From: Dendrobium chrysotoxum
Lineage: Eukaryota; Streptophyta; Magnoliopsida; Asparagales; Orchidaceae
NCBI GenBank assembly: GCA_019925795.1
Contig: CM034305.1
Span: 67,320,573-67,384,572, forward strand
DNA: 64,000 nucleotides
Direction: 5' to 3'
Shown here: piece after piece, positions 47,001 to 60,000 of the stretch
Layout of the letters: each line of letters begins with the position of its first letter
Position numbering within the stretch: position 1 is the first letter of the stretch
Program-made: the position numbers and the translations under genes
Notes under the pieces: generated by a model
Database searches by the model: none
The model's input: only the letters and a program-made list of their open reading frames with translations
What the model was told of the DNA's origin: nothing

Positions 47001-47967
47001 TTTTTGCAATGAATTTTTTGTCGTAAAATGTATTGAAGGCGTAATGCAAAGTAAAATTAATTATCTTTGTGGATTTTGTAATTTTATATTCATTCATTAA
47101 AATAAGATTTAAAATTTATTCTTCCATACCGAGCTATGTGAAATGTAATGTTTGTATATCTCTCATGATATTCAAGTATTGTCAACTCTTGTCTTTATAG
47201 GGAGGATTAGAGTTGAAATGCAGGACTTACAACTTTGACCTATAGATAAAGTGACCTGCTCGAAAGCATCATGCAATGATAAGTATACAACAACAACAAC
47301 AACATCAAGCCTTTATCCCACTACGTGGGGTCGGCTACATGAATCCTTTTTCTCCATTGTGTTATGTTAAAAGTCAAATTCTCGTTTAAATCTAATAAAG
47401 AAAGATCATTTCTAATATTTTCTAATCAAGTCTTTTTAGGTTTACCTCTACCTTTCTTAACATAAGTCAAATCTAATACCTCTACTTTCCTAACCGGGTC
47501 ATCGGAAGGCAGCCGTTTTATGTGACCAAACCATTTAAGGCTATTTTCTCTAATCTTATCTTCCACTGAAGCTACTCCAACCTTTTCACGTATATGCTCA
47601 TTTCGTATTCTATCTCTAAGGGTAAAGCCACTCATCCACCTGAGCATCCTCATCTCTGCAACACTTAACTTAGTATTATGCTTCTCTTTTAATGGCCAAC
47701 ATTCGGCACCATAAAGCATTGCAGGTCTCACCACCATCTTATAGAATTTTTTCTTAAGTTGGAGGGGGACTTTTCTATCACACAACAAGCCTGATGCATT
47801 CCTCCACTTCAACCATCCAACTTGAATTTTGCTGATAATATCCCCATCCATTTCACCATCACTCTGAACAATAGATCCAAGATATCTAAAACGTGTACTC
47901 TTATTAATGACTTGATCGCCCAAAGTCACAACCCCCTCACTAGGTCTATTACCACTAAAATTACACT

Positions 47968-48003
<36 letters not shown>

Positions 48004-51000
48004 TGTTTTAGATCTACTCAAGCGAAAACCTTTAGACTCTAAGGTTGACCTCCATAATTCAAGTTTACCTTCAACTCCCTCTTTAGTCTTATCAACAAGA
48101 AGAATATCATCAGCAAAAAGCATACACCAAGGTACATCCTCTTGCAAATGTCTAGTGAGAACATCCCTGACTAAAGCAAAAAGATATGTGCTTAAGGCTG
48201 ATCCTTGATGTAATCCAACCGAAACAGGGAAATACTTGGTCAAACCACCTTGTGTTTGAACACAAGTAATAACTCCTGCATACATATCTTTAATGATTTG
48301 AATATAAGCGTAATTAACTCCTTTCTTTTCAAGAACTCTCCATAGCACTTCTCTTGGAACTTTATCATATACTTTTTCTAAATCAATAAATATCATATGT
48401 AGATCATCATTATTCTCTCTATATTTCTCCATCAAACCTCTTAATAAATGTATGGCTTCCATAGTAGACCTACCTGCCATGAATCCAAATTGATTTTGAG
48501 AAACATTAGTATCCCTTCGCAACCTACGCTCCATAACTCGCTCCCATAGTTTTAAAGTATGACGCATTAACTTAATTCCTCTATAATTAGCACAATCTTG
48601 TGCATCACCGTTATTCTTAAAAATAGGAATTAACACACTCATTCTTCACTCATCTGACATCTTTTAGTCTTTAAAACAGTATTAAAAAGTTTAGTAAGCC
48701 AAGAAATTCCTTCATCTCCTAAGCATTTCCACACCTCTATCGGAATATCATCAGGTCCAACAGCTTTTCCACCCTTCATTTTCTTTAAAGTCTCACTAAC
48801 TTCGGTTTTACTAATACGCCGATAAAAACAGAAATCTTTATTTTCATTTAGGATGTTAAGGTCACTATAGTCAATCGTATTTTCACATTCTTCATTAAAA
48901 AGTTTAGCAAAATATCTCATCCACCTTTGTTGAATATCATCTTCTAAAAAAAGTACTTTTTGATCTTCATTCTTAATACACTTCACTTGAACTAAATCCT
49001 TACTACTTATATCTCTTTGTTTGGCTAACTTATACAAATATCTTTCTCCTTCCTTAGTATCTAATCTATTATATAAATCACTAAAAGTTAAGATCTTTGC
49101 ATCGCATATTACTTTCTTAGATTCCTTACGTGCCTCTTTATATATTTCCCAATTATCAAAATTTTTACAATTAAATCAATTTGTATAACAAATCTTCTTA
49201 GAGTATGATTTAAAAAAATATTTTTAAAGTGATGGTACAATTATTTTTTGAGTGGTAATGCGCTTGTCGATGCCAGGTCAAATTTAAGTTCACTTTTATT
49301 TCAGCCACAATAACATTCTTAGACCTCAAATTCAGGAATTTGATGCATTTGGTCAGAGCACATGTAAAATTTTTTTTAATTTGATATGTCGCGCATGTTT
49401 TTTAATGCATTTGCGAAGTGTATTTGTGCATTTTTATGGTGCATTTGCACAACATGTTTACACCCTCATAGGTTCATTTACACATTTTTCTATGTTTGCA
49501 TAATGCAATTGTATATTTTTGGCACATTTGCACTAGAACGTTGAAAAACATGCATACATAATTGCTTTCAATGATTTGATGCATCATGTACTATTTGTTA
49601 AAATTATTGTATAACCCTTGAAGTGCAAAGGCGCACTGCTTTGTCTCACTTGAAAAATTTTCATTTACAAGGTACATTGTTCATTCAAGGGGTCTATGCT
49701 TTTTTAAATAATTAGTGCTCGCGCCCCTTAGGGTAATCGTACACCCGTGACGTGCAATAGATTTGACTGTTTCATCTTGTTTGAAGACCATTCACATGAA
49801 TTTAACTGTTTGAGATGTGCAAGATCCAACATAACAATTGTTCACGTGAATAAATTGTCATTAGAGTGTTCCCGTGACCTTGTATTTTAAGTTTATTTTT
49901 ACTCACATTCTGTGTGCTTGTGCTTGTGTTGTGGATCTGATTGTGAATGTCATAAATTGGAATCCCTTGTGTGTGTGACTTACATTTTATTCTGGCAGAC
50001 CCCACAAGAGACAACTCTTTCTATCTATTAGTGGGAGCTACTCCTGTTTTTTTTTATTCCAAATTTGATTCGTTGTATGGACTTTAAAGATTGAGTGTTT
50101 ATGAAAGTTCTTAATAGTAGTAGGAGGTTCTGAGCTTGCAAGCGGGCTCTCAAGTTTATCACAAGTCCTCTATAGGTCCTATTTCAGTTCAAATTTCATC
50201 TTTATTTATTGCGAAGTATGTTGCATTTTAAGTATTCACATCATTCATGTAGTGAGTTTAACATTTGTAATTTCCATTTTTAGTTGCATTTTTTTATTCA
50301 CAAGTCATTTTTATTTTCTTTTTGGGTCCCCTGTTAGTGTAAATTTCAACAGCCTCCCAACCTTTTTTCTTCGAAAGGGCGTATTCGGGAGTTTGGGCTT
50401 GTTTGCCACATCAAGAAAGGCATCATGGTTAGTGTCGTAAGATACCACGGTTGGGGAATTTCCTATCCCACCATGCCAAAAAAGGTGTTGTTGCTTGGAA
50501 TTAGTAATGTTTCTCTACTATGTTAAAAAAGATGCGTAGAAGTACTTATATTAAAAATTTTCCTGTTATGCTAAGAAAAGAGCACGTGGAGCTTACCCAT
50601 GCATTGTGAATGTCGTCTATGAGTTTCTCTCACTGTGTAAGAAAAAAATGTTTATGGGTTCCGCTCATTGAGTTGAAGGTGTCACATTCTCGATTTTGAG
50701 GGTTTTGATAATTTGTAAATTTATTCTCCTCATGAGGGGTTGATGATTGCGAGGCACGCACTCCAAAACCCTTTTTTTATCCTTTTTTTTATAATTTTGC
50801 CTTTCTTTTTAGAGAGAGAGAAATATTGTGTGTGTGTGTGTGTGTGAGGGAGAGAGAGGCCGATGACGGTTGTGTCAACGAATGAGGCAAGTGAAGATTT
50901 TTGAGGATTTGAGAGAGGCAGGTGAAGGAGAGATCGAGAGTGAGCGAGTGGGTAGGCGAGGGGGATTTGAGAGGATCATGCATGGCATGGGTGGTGACAT

Positions 51001-54000
51001 GCATGAAGTGGTTCGTGTACTAGATAGTTGGGATTCCACAAATAAGTTTTTTTTGGTCAATATGCGCCAGTCTTTTGCCAAGAAAGCCCAAAGCATATTT
51101 ATCTTAGATTGAGTTGGCATTTTTATGATGTGATTTTTTCCAGTTATGAGTTTCTAATGACTGAACACATCACTGGGGAAATGCTCAAAGTATGCTTTTC
51201 TTTGTGGTCATGAGTTTAGTTTTGATGAAGAACCATTTCAATTATAACATTCTGATAATTAAAATAATTTATTGCACGGCAAATGATTTCAAATGTTTTG
51301 CTTGATTTGAAATTGGATTTGAAATTGGATTTGAAATTGAGGGTATTGATAATAAAGGTTTTACATGGAAGCTCCTTGGTTATGATATATGATACACACC
51401 AAGTCAGCAATCATACCCATCGTAACAGTTAAACCTTGAAGCATGCTTGCCTTTAAGATAGGAAACTTATATGACATTGATATGCCCATCCTATTAAGCT
51501 TTTGCAATAATTGAATTCATCATCAAGTTGGAAATTGCGCTAAGTTTGTCTTTCAATCTTGGAGGTGTGGTTGTAATGAGGATTCCCTCTGGGTATGATT
51601 TATGATAATCATATCCAACGTAGGGAAAAATGTTTTGGATTGCACATAGGGAGATCAAAGGTGTTTGCATGTAAAACAAGGTGAGCAGTGCTTGCACACA
51701 TACCTCTATGTTTTGTATTTACATTCATAAGCTTTCTTTTTCAGTTTTGATGAACTTAGCATTCATTGCATTTTTTGTGATTGAATGGAGGACTTCGCTT
51801 TCACCACCTGATTAACCCAATAGGCACTGTCCAAGTCCTTGGAAAAGAAGACTGGTTCCACAAGGGTTGAGAGAATTTCATTATTCATTATTATTAGTTT
51901 TCATTTGCAATTTGGATAATTGTCAGCTGCAGGCCATGTGTGCTCTATTTCTCTTATTGTGTAAAAAACCTATGAAATTCTTATTTTCTTGATATTTACA
52001 CTATTTTTTATTATTTTCTTAAATTTAATGGGCCATTTTACTTGTTTTGTGCAATGAAATAAAAGTCCTGCTTATCGAGATGAGCACAAGAAAAATTCAA
52101 GAAAACCCAAAGTATCTTCTAAAATTACCTGAATTTTTGTAATTTCCTAGCATTTTTTCATATTTTTCCGGATTCCCTTTCATTTTTTCCTTTTTTTTTC
52201 TTCTCTCTTTTTTGCCATGTTTTACTTCATCATCATTTTTTATTCAAAAATATTTTATAATATGTTGAAATGATATTTTGTTCTTACTAACATCTTTTTT
52301 CATTTAGGAGTTTGTTTCAGTAATCATTTAAGGCTCATGCAGCTCCACTCTAATATTTGTTGTGTTCTCTGATCCTATCCTTAATACAAAGTACTACATG
52401 TATCAAACTTTACATATTAAGTTGCACTTGTTAAGTTCTATATTACTTTTACTTGTCTTTAAACTTTTTGATTTGCTTGTTCTTCCATTATTTCTCGATT
52501 CCTTTCATCTGGGAAGCTGTTGGTTGCGTATTAACACCTACAAGATTTTTTTTCGTTTACTCAATATATTACCATTGTGTCGTGAACTGCTTTCTTTTCA
52601 TCCATTGACTAAACCATTGTATGTAAATTGTCAGGTCTACCTTACTTTGCTCCAGTGATCTACATCCTGATGTTCTTCTTCAGAAGGAACGACAAACCAG
52701 AGTCAGTAAGAAACAATATAACTTGGAGATAAATAAGTACCATACTAAGTATGTTTATATATATACTTGTATTGATTTAGCTGAACCTTCTTGTAATTTT
52801 CAACTATTTCATACATGAACTTTTTTTTGTCTGCGACAGCATGGTTGCGGTGCTCAGGATGTTGAAGGAGAAATCAGAAACTTGTGAGGATCCAGAGAAG
52901 TTGTGGAGGTTATTTATTTGTTTGGTTATTTCTTTTGTTTAATATATCTGGAGATAATTTATAAAATTCATCTTGATGACTTCAACTCAACAATTATAAT
53001 AATTCACTCCTATATCTTTATAGAAAATTACTTGTATGGGACTTAACTACAACTTCATTCAAGTCTAAGAAACTTCACTGCATTGCTCTTCGCTTTTACA
53101 TATATGTTTGTTATTTTATGCAGTTTCTTAAGTGGGATTGGTTTTTTATCTAGTGAAGAAAAAATGTCCTCTTTTTTAAATTTCTTCCTTGTTGTAATTT
53201 GTTGTTTGCTGTGCTCACGAACCTCATGGATGATGTTGTGCTTGTAGTACGCAATGGATTGATCATGGTGCACTTTATATCGTCTGTGCGTTTTGGTTGC
53301 TATGAAAAATATTGACTCTTGTTCCTTTCTCGAAACGAGTTTTTTTGTTTTGTTTATATTAGTCACCACTATACTTGGAGCTTGTGATTTGCATTATCTT
53401 CCATCAAATCATTTAGATTTTATTTGATTGGTCGGGTTTTTTATTAGATAACCATTGTTGATTTTAATCTTTTTATCCATGCATTGCGCTGTGGAAAATT
53501 TATTACCTTTTTTTTTTAGCTTTTTTCCTTGACAAGGTTTGCTTCAAAAGTAACCTACTTGGGCTATCAAGTAAGCCAGGTCTACCTAAAAGCTCATGAG
53601 CCAGACTCTCTAAAAGTCCAAATAGAGTTTGATCTATAACTAGTTCTATTACTTTTATATACGTAACTATCATCGTGTCTACTTATTTGGAACTGACTTG
53701 TGCTCTACTTTTAATTAATAAAATGTTTAAAATATATTTCTACCCTTCTAAGAAATATTTGAAAATTTGGTAAGAAATTCATATGATTTCTTTTTAGATT
53801 TCAACAATAACATCAAGCTTTTATCCCACTACATGTGGTCGGCTACATGAATAACTTTTCTCCATTGTGTCCTATTAAAAATCAAATTCACATTTAAATC
53901 TAATAAAAATGATCATTTCTAATATTTTCTAACAAAGTCTTTTAAGGTCTACCTCTTCCTTTCTTAACATAGGTCAAATCTAATATATCTACTCTCCTAA

Positions 54001-57000
54001 CCGGGTCATCAGAAGGCCGAGGTTTTATGTGACCAAATCACCTAAGGCGACTCTCTCTAATCTTATCTGCCACTGGAGCTACTCCAATATTTTCACTTAT
54101 ATACTCATTTCACATTCTGTCTATAAGAGTGAAGCCACTCATCCACCTGAGCATCCTCAACTCCGCAACACTTAACTAAATTTTTTGTTTCTCTTTTAAT
54201 AGCCAACATTCTTCACCATAAAACATTGTAGGTCTCACCACCATCTTATAGAATTTTTAATTTTCCCTTAAGTTTGAGGAGTACTTTCCTATCACAAATA
54301 TGCCCGATGCATTCCTCCATTTCAACTATCCAACGTGTACTCTTATTAATGACTTAATCGCCCAAAGTCACAATCCCTGTACTAGATCTATTGCTACTAA
54401 AATTACACTCCATGTAATTGGTTTTAGATCTACTCAAACGAAAACCTTTAGACTCTAAGGTTGACCTCCATGATTTAAGTTTACCTTAAACTTCCTCTCT
54501 AGTCTTCTCAACTAGAGGAATATCATCAACAAAAAGCATACACAGGTACATCCTCTGCAAATGTCTAGTAAGAACATCCATGACTAAAGCAAAAAGATAT
54601 GAGCTTAAAGTTGATCATTGATGTAATCCAACTGAAATAGGAAAAAACTTGGTCAAACCACATTGTATTTGAATGCTAGTAATAGCTTTTGCATACATAT
54701 CCTTAATGACTTGAATATAAGCATCATTAACCTCTTTCTTTTCTAGAACTCTCCAGAGCACTTCTCTTGGAATTTTACCAAAAGAATTAAAAATGATTTG
54801 ATTTTGTCTATATGATTTGAATATAAAGTAGTTTAGGCTATCAGATTTGTAAATGTATGGAGGACTTTTCTTAAGCTTCGAAGCTGAATAACTTCTATTG
54901 AACCATCTTTTACGTGTTGTTTCATGCCAAGCATCCAATTTTTTGTCGCTAAACTGTATCAAAATTGTGAAGTGAAGACACCACTATGGTACCTATTGTG
55001 CATGGTTAGGCTGGCTAACAGCCTTACTAGTGTCACCGAAGTTTTGGTGTGAACCATTCTGATAAAAAAGATCAAATATTTGCTGGCACAAGTGAGCCAC
55101 TTTTAGTGAGTTGGTTCATAACTTGATAGAAGGAAAAAGTGTATTCGTTGTTGCTCGACCCTCGTTTATTTTCACTCATGCTCTGTGGCTGGCCGTTTTA
55201 ATTTTTGTTACTTTTAATATTCATCGTCCGTATATTGAGATCATTTAAATATTAGAGCTTCATGTTTCATTAGCTGATTTTGGTGATATTTGGACTTTAA
55301 TCCAAGTCCATCCATGGAGTTTGTTTCAATTAAACTAGAATAGTGGCCCAAATCTAATTTGCGAAATATTTTGCCCAGAACTACCAGAAGGCTGGAATAA
55401 CATTATGCTGAGTTACATAATAGTTTATTATAATCTGTATGCTCATTTCATTCACCCTTCTTATGCTGCGCTTGAAATCCACAGCATGGTAACATAGGTT
55501 TTGCTGCCTATCTTTTTTCAATGTGTTGGTTTTTATGCTTTTCAAGTACTTTTTGGCAAATGCGGCCTATAGAAGAATGAGACTTCTAATCAAGAATGCA
55601 TTCTATTTGTGTTCGCAGGAAGCTGTCCACTCTGAATGACAGCAGCGAGGGTTTAGAAAAGCCTCATGATTATTCCATACAGAAGGAAGAGCTGCCACTG
55701 AAAATGTGCAATCGCTATGTGGATGAGGCTAAATATATGTCTTATATCAAGGTACTGGTTGCATGCAGCTTTGTTGGTGATTATTAGACTTTGGTCCAGC
55801 ACTTTTTAATATGGAAGCCATGCACTTCTTTTTGATTGAGGGAACTAGTGCCTTCTGGTGCTTGCTGAGTTGAAAGTTGGCTATTATATGAAAGGTTTGA
55901 AACCCTAAGATCCTCACTATCATTGCCAGAAGGGTGAGGTGAGATAGAAGAATGAAGTTTCATGAAACTCCTACTTCATTCTTGGCTTGAAGTTGGATGT
56001 TTTTCTAAAATGTTATTCACGTATAAGATTTGTCTTATATCAACTAATCGACCTTAACACCATCAGATTTGCAAATACACCACTAAGCTTTAACAAATGA
56101 CATAAATCGCCAAATGAAATTCGCTGTTTCGATTTTTCTACTGCATTTAGTTTCCCATCCTCCTTGGTTTTGTCTAGTGTGGTGGCATACTTCTACAGGG
56201 AATGGTAATGTGCATGCTCTACTCTCCTTGGATTGTGGTGCTTGATGAGTTGAATCTTGTGGCTATTATAGAAAAGGTTTGACAACCTAAGATTGACAAT
56301 ATCATTGCTGGAAGTAGGGATGTCAAAATGAGTTTTCTAATCGGGTTCGGATCCAACCCAAAAATGATATGCCATTATTTGACCTAACCCGATTATGGAA
56401 ACGGGTCAGAAATCTGAACCCGGACCCGACCCGCATCAAACTCGAGTCAACCCGACTCGACACGCTGACCCTAGTGCAAATCAGGCAAGCGAGGGCATGC
56501 TGCAGGGTGCGGGGTTGCGCGAGGGGCACAGGGCGGGCGCGGGGGGTAGGTTCTTGACTCACAAGTGGGGCGTGGGGGTCTCTAGTGGGCGCGAGCCTGG
56601 CACTGTAGTGGGCGCAGCCGACACGGGTACGAGTCTGGTAATGCGTGAGTGGCGAGCGGGTCTTGGGGTCAAGCACTCGATCGCGGGGGGCAAGCCGCGG
56701 GTGCGACCGTGCGAGGTAGGCCACGAACCGTAGGTGTGCGGGTGCCGATATCGGACGTGGGCGTGATGTGGTGCACCGCCAGCACCGGTGTAGCCCTACA
56801 GGTGAGAATGTGGGACACGGACCATGTAGTCATGCGGACAATGGGAGGAGCGCGTCAACGTGGTGCAGGACCTATGGCTTGGGATGTGCTTGTGGATCCG
56901 GGTCATCTAGGCCAACTTCTGGTTTCAGGTTAACCCGAACCCGACCCGATTTAAAAAGACGGGTTGGAAATCCGAACCCGACCTGCCAAATGGGTTGAGT

Positions 57001-60000
57001 TGAACCAGAAATTTTTCAGGTCGGGTCTGGGTCGGGTTTCAGGTTGGGTCAAATATTTTGATACCCCTTGCTGGAAGGATGAGGAGAGATGGAAGCATGA
57101 AGTTTAAAGACTTTGTTATTCGACGAAACTCTTGCTTCATTCTTGGCTTGAAGTTGGATGCTTTCATGACTTTTTTTCTTAAATGTTGTGGTTCATCCCT
57201 TTTTTTATACCATGTACAATATTTATCCTGGATCAACTAAGAGACCTTAATGCCCGCTAAGTTGCAAATACACCTCTAATCTTCAACAAATGACATAAAT
57301 GACCATCTAAAATTACCCGCATCTAAAATTCCCTGATTTGATATTTCTGGTGCACTTAATTTTGCATTCTCTATGGTTTTGTTCAGTGTGGTAGTTCACT
57401 TCTCCTGGGAATAGCATAGAATAAGGTGCACACTCCTACTTTTGCTTGATTGTATTTTGCTTGTTTAATCCTCACTTATGCATGTAAAGTAGAGAAAAGA
57501 TTATTATAAGCCTTTGTTCAATAGAAACTGGTTTTCCGCTTAATATTAAGTTCACAAAGGTAATGTGACATACCTTCTGTGGCGTGAAGTTGATGGCTTC
57601 TTGTATTTACAGGTAAATAAGAAGCAATTCAAAATGCTAAAAGAGCTAAAACATTCTGGTGATCACATTCAGTCCAAATCCATTAGCCATGTGCTTGGTG
57701 ACATCAAAAACTTTCATGTATATCCATATAAATTGTATGAGGATGAGGAAAATAATAGGCTTCGAGAGCATTGGTTAGCATTTTAATCAATATAGCTTTC
57801 ACCTTGCCTTGAATTTGAGTGATCTAATCATTTTGTACCCACAGGATGCAGGTGACCAAAGATACCCATGCAGCTTTTGAAAAGTATAATAAGAGGAAGT
57901 TCCTGAAAATGCAACGGACGGAATGCTTGGAGAAAGAGCTTGCTGAATCAAGAGCATTGATTCATGATAAGGTTCGATGATTGTTATTGTTTCAAATTGT
58001 GCATTTGTATAAAGTTTTTTTTATAACATATTCCATAAATTTTCATAGATGCTATCAGAATTATCTTTTACTGCATTTTTTTTCCACCCTTTGCCTTTAG
58101 AATTTCTGATTGTGAAGATGTCATGCTGATTTCTTCTATGATTATCGAACTTATAACCTGCTTTACTGCTATACCATATCTTTTTATTGCTAAGGAGTAA
58201 TTCTAGCACTTGCTGAGTAGGCCAAGGAGGCTGGTGTGAACAGTTTATTAGTATGATTAAACTATTGATGTAAAAGGGTATATTATACCCCTCTAAGTTT
58301 AGCATTTCATATTATTACCTTTGAACTAATGTGTACTCATATATATTGCTATATTTTGAAGACAATTTAGTGAAACAGTCAATAATTAAAAAAAGGAAAT
58401 ATTCATTCATCAAATATGAAAAACGGAAAAGTTCTGAGATTAAACTGTTTAATGCAGTTGGTTTTGTTGATGAAAATAATGTCAATTTTTGCTAAACGTC
58501 CAATAGCTCTTCTCATCTTGTTTGTACTGATTTTTTTGGTTAATCATGGTAAGCAAGGTGCAGACTGATCCAATGCATATGCATGCTTAGGTCATGCACA
58601 GAAGTGATGCGGGTTTATCTCTACTTTGGACCGAAGTCCATTAGTAAACATAGATTCTAAGCTCATGTGCTGTCCCTGATAAGCAGCACATGATGAATCA
58701 TTTGCATAATCTGAAAAGCCTCCCACTAGGAATTAGGTGATTTGAGGCTAGGAATATCTTGTTTATATTAGTAGCAATAGGGTCATTTGACAGCAGCTAG
58801 TTTTCTGAAAGTGTTGAACATAGATGGATTTTTTGTTCTGTTCATTCTTAATCCAAATTCGGTTGTCTGATTCATAGTGTTGTCCTTAACTGCTCTTGAT
58901 TTTTCATCTTTTTGTCTTTACTGAAGCCTTTTTCTTCCACTATTCAAGTAGAAAATTGTTGTGTTGAAGTCATAATTGTTTTATCAGGCTGAGGAATCAG
59001 TTCTGGGGAACTCATCTGAGAATCACATCGAAGTCAACAGAGAGACTGAGCATCATTCCATTGTTTCAACTGATGAAGAAGATTCTCGTTCCCGTTCTGT
59101 CTCTGCTCATGATCATACGTTGCAGCGAATACCTTCTCTCAACAGTGTTCGAGAGCTCAACCCTTCCATTTCGGATCAAGAAACAAGAAATGAAAATACA
59201 CTGAGACCTGCAGAAAATACACCTGCTCCCTCACAATCTGTTGATAAAATGGATTCCAGTCAGATGGTCGAGGAACTAAAAGCTCTCATCTCACCATTTA
59301 AGAGCACCTGGATTTCTACTAATTGTGAGGATTCAAACTATCAGAAACCTTCACAAGCCCATTTGTTTGCATCTTCTGATGTACCGCTCAACCAATGCCA
59401 ACATTTTCAAGTTCAAGCAGCACCGATAATCAATTTGGAAAGAGAAAGCATGGAACAGGTTGCTGGGCGGCTTCTTCCCTCATCTTTTAGTGTCGAAACT
59501 ACTTCACAATTGTTCGGTTCTTATATCCAAAGCCATGATGAGGTGATTCCAACTTTTCCAATGGCATCGGATATACTTTCATCACACATGAATGATTTGA
59601 GCCAACCCGGACTACAGTTATTGATGAATGATGGAAACTTGCGAGAAACTGATCGGTTCCCTCTTCTCGAGGATAACCAGCAGCCCATCAATGAAAGACA
59701 TTCTTGTGAGAAAGAACTTTACATGCAAAATATGATTGACAAGAACTTCTGCACCAAGATCAGGTACGAAAATCAGCTAGGATACTATCCATCATCGAGT
59801 TCAAGGTGTACTTTGCAATCCTGTGTTACTGATAGATTAGGGAGGCAAAATTGGTTTCCTAATGAACATCAGTCACATAATGTTTGGTCTGGAATTGATT
59901 CTTCTGCAAGTGGAGTTCAAAGTGGCAGTGGTGATGGGAGTCTCTTCAGTGTCTTGCCTGAATTCAGAGATTTGCCTTTCCGATCTTCTTTCGATGCCTC

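Larger units (their letters stand above)
44308..52634 (+). other. NFRKB: 8.3-kb GC-AG intron
   Basis: Starts gcaagt and ends attgtcag. A GT donor three bases downstream would put the next exon out of frame with an immediate stop, so the GC donor is needed. It contains an antisense LINE (47,286-49,170), a diverged internal repeat (45,332-45,410 and 46,210-46,295), a (TG)n run near 50,829 and otherwise AT-rich DNA. Confidence 0.78.

Noticed and set aside
47822..48208. 128-codon + strand frame over the LINE
   Set aside because: Antisense shadow of the reverse transcriptase, including the (TA)n run.
54615..54962. 115-codon minus-strand frame
   Set aside because: Joins flanking intron sequence to a LINE fragment across its 5' truncation point.
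56323..56998. Several overlapping GC-rich open frames on both strands
   Set aside because: They lie inside the GC-rich transposon and come from its composition and cccgaaccc repeats; no transposase motif.
58021..58305. 94-codon minus-strand frame in intron 7
   Set aside because: No similarity or motif; lies wholly within an intron flanked by well-supported exons.
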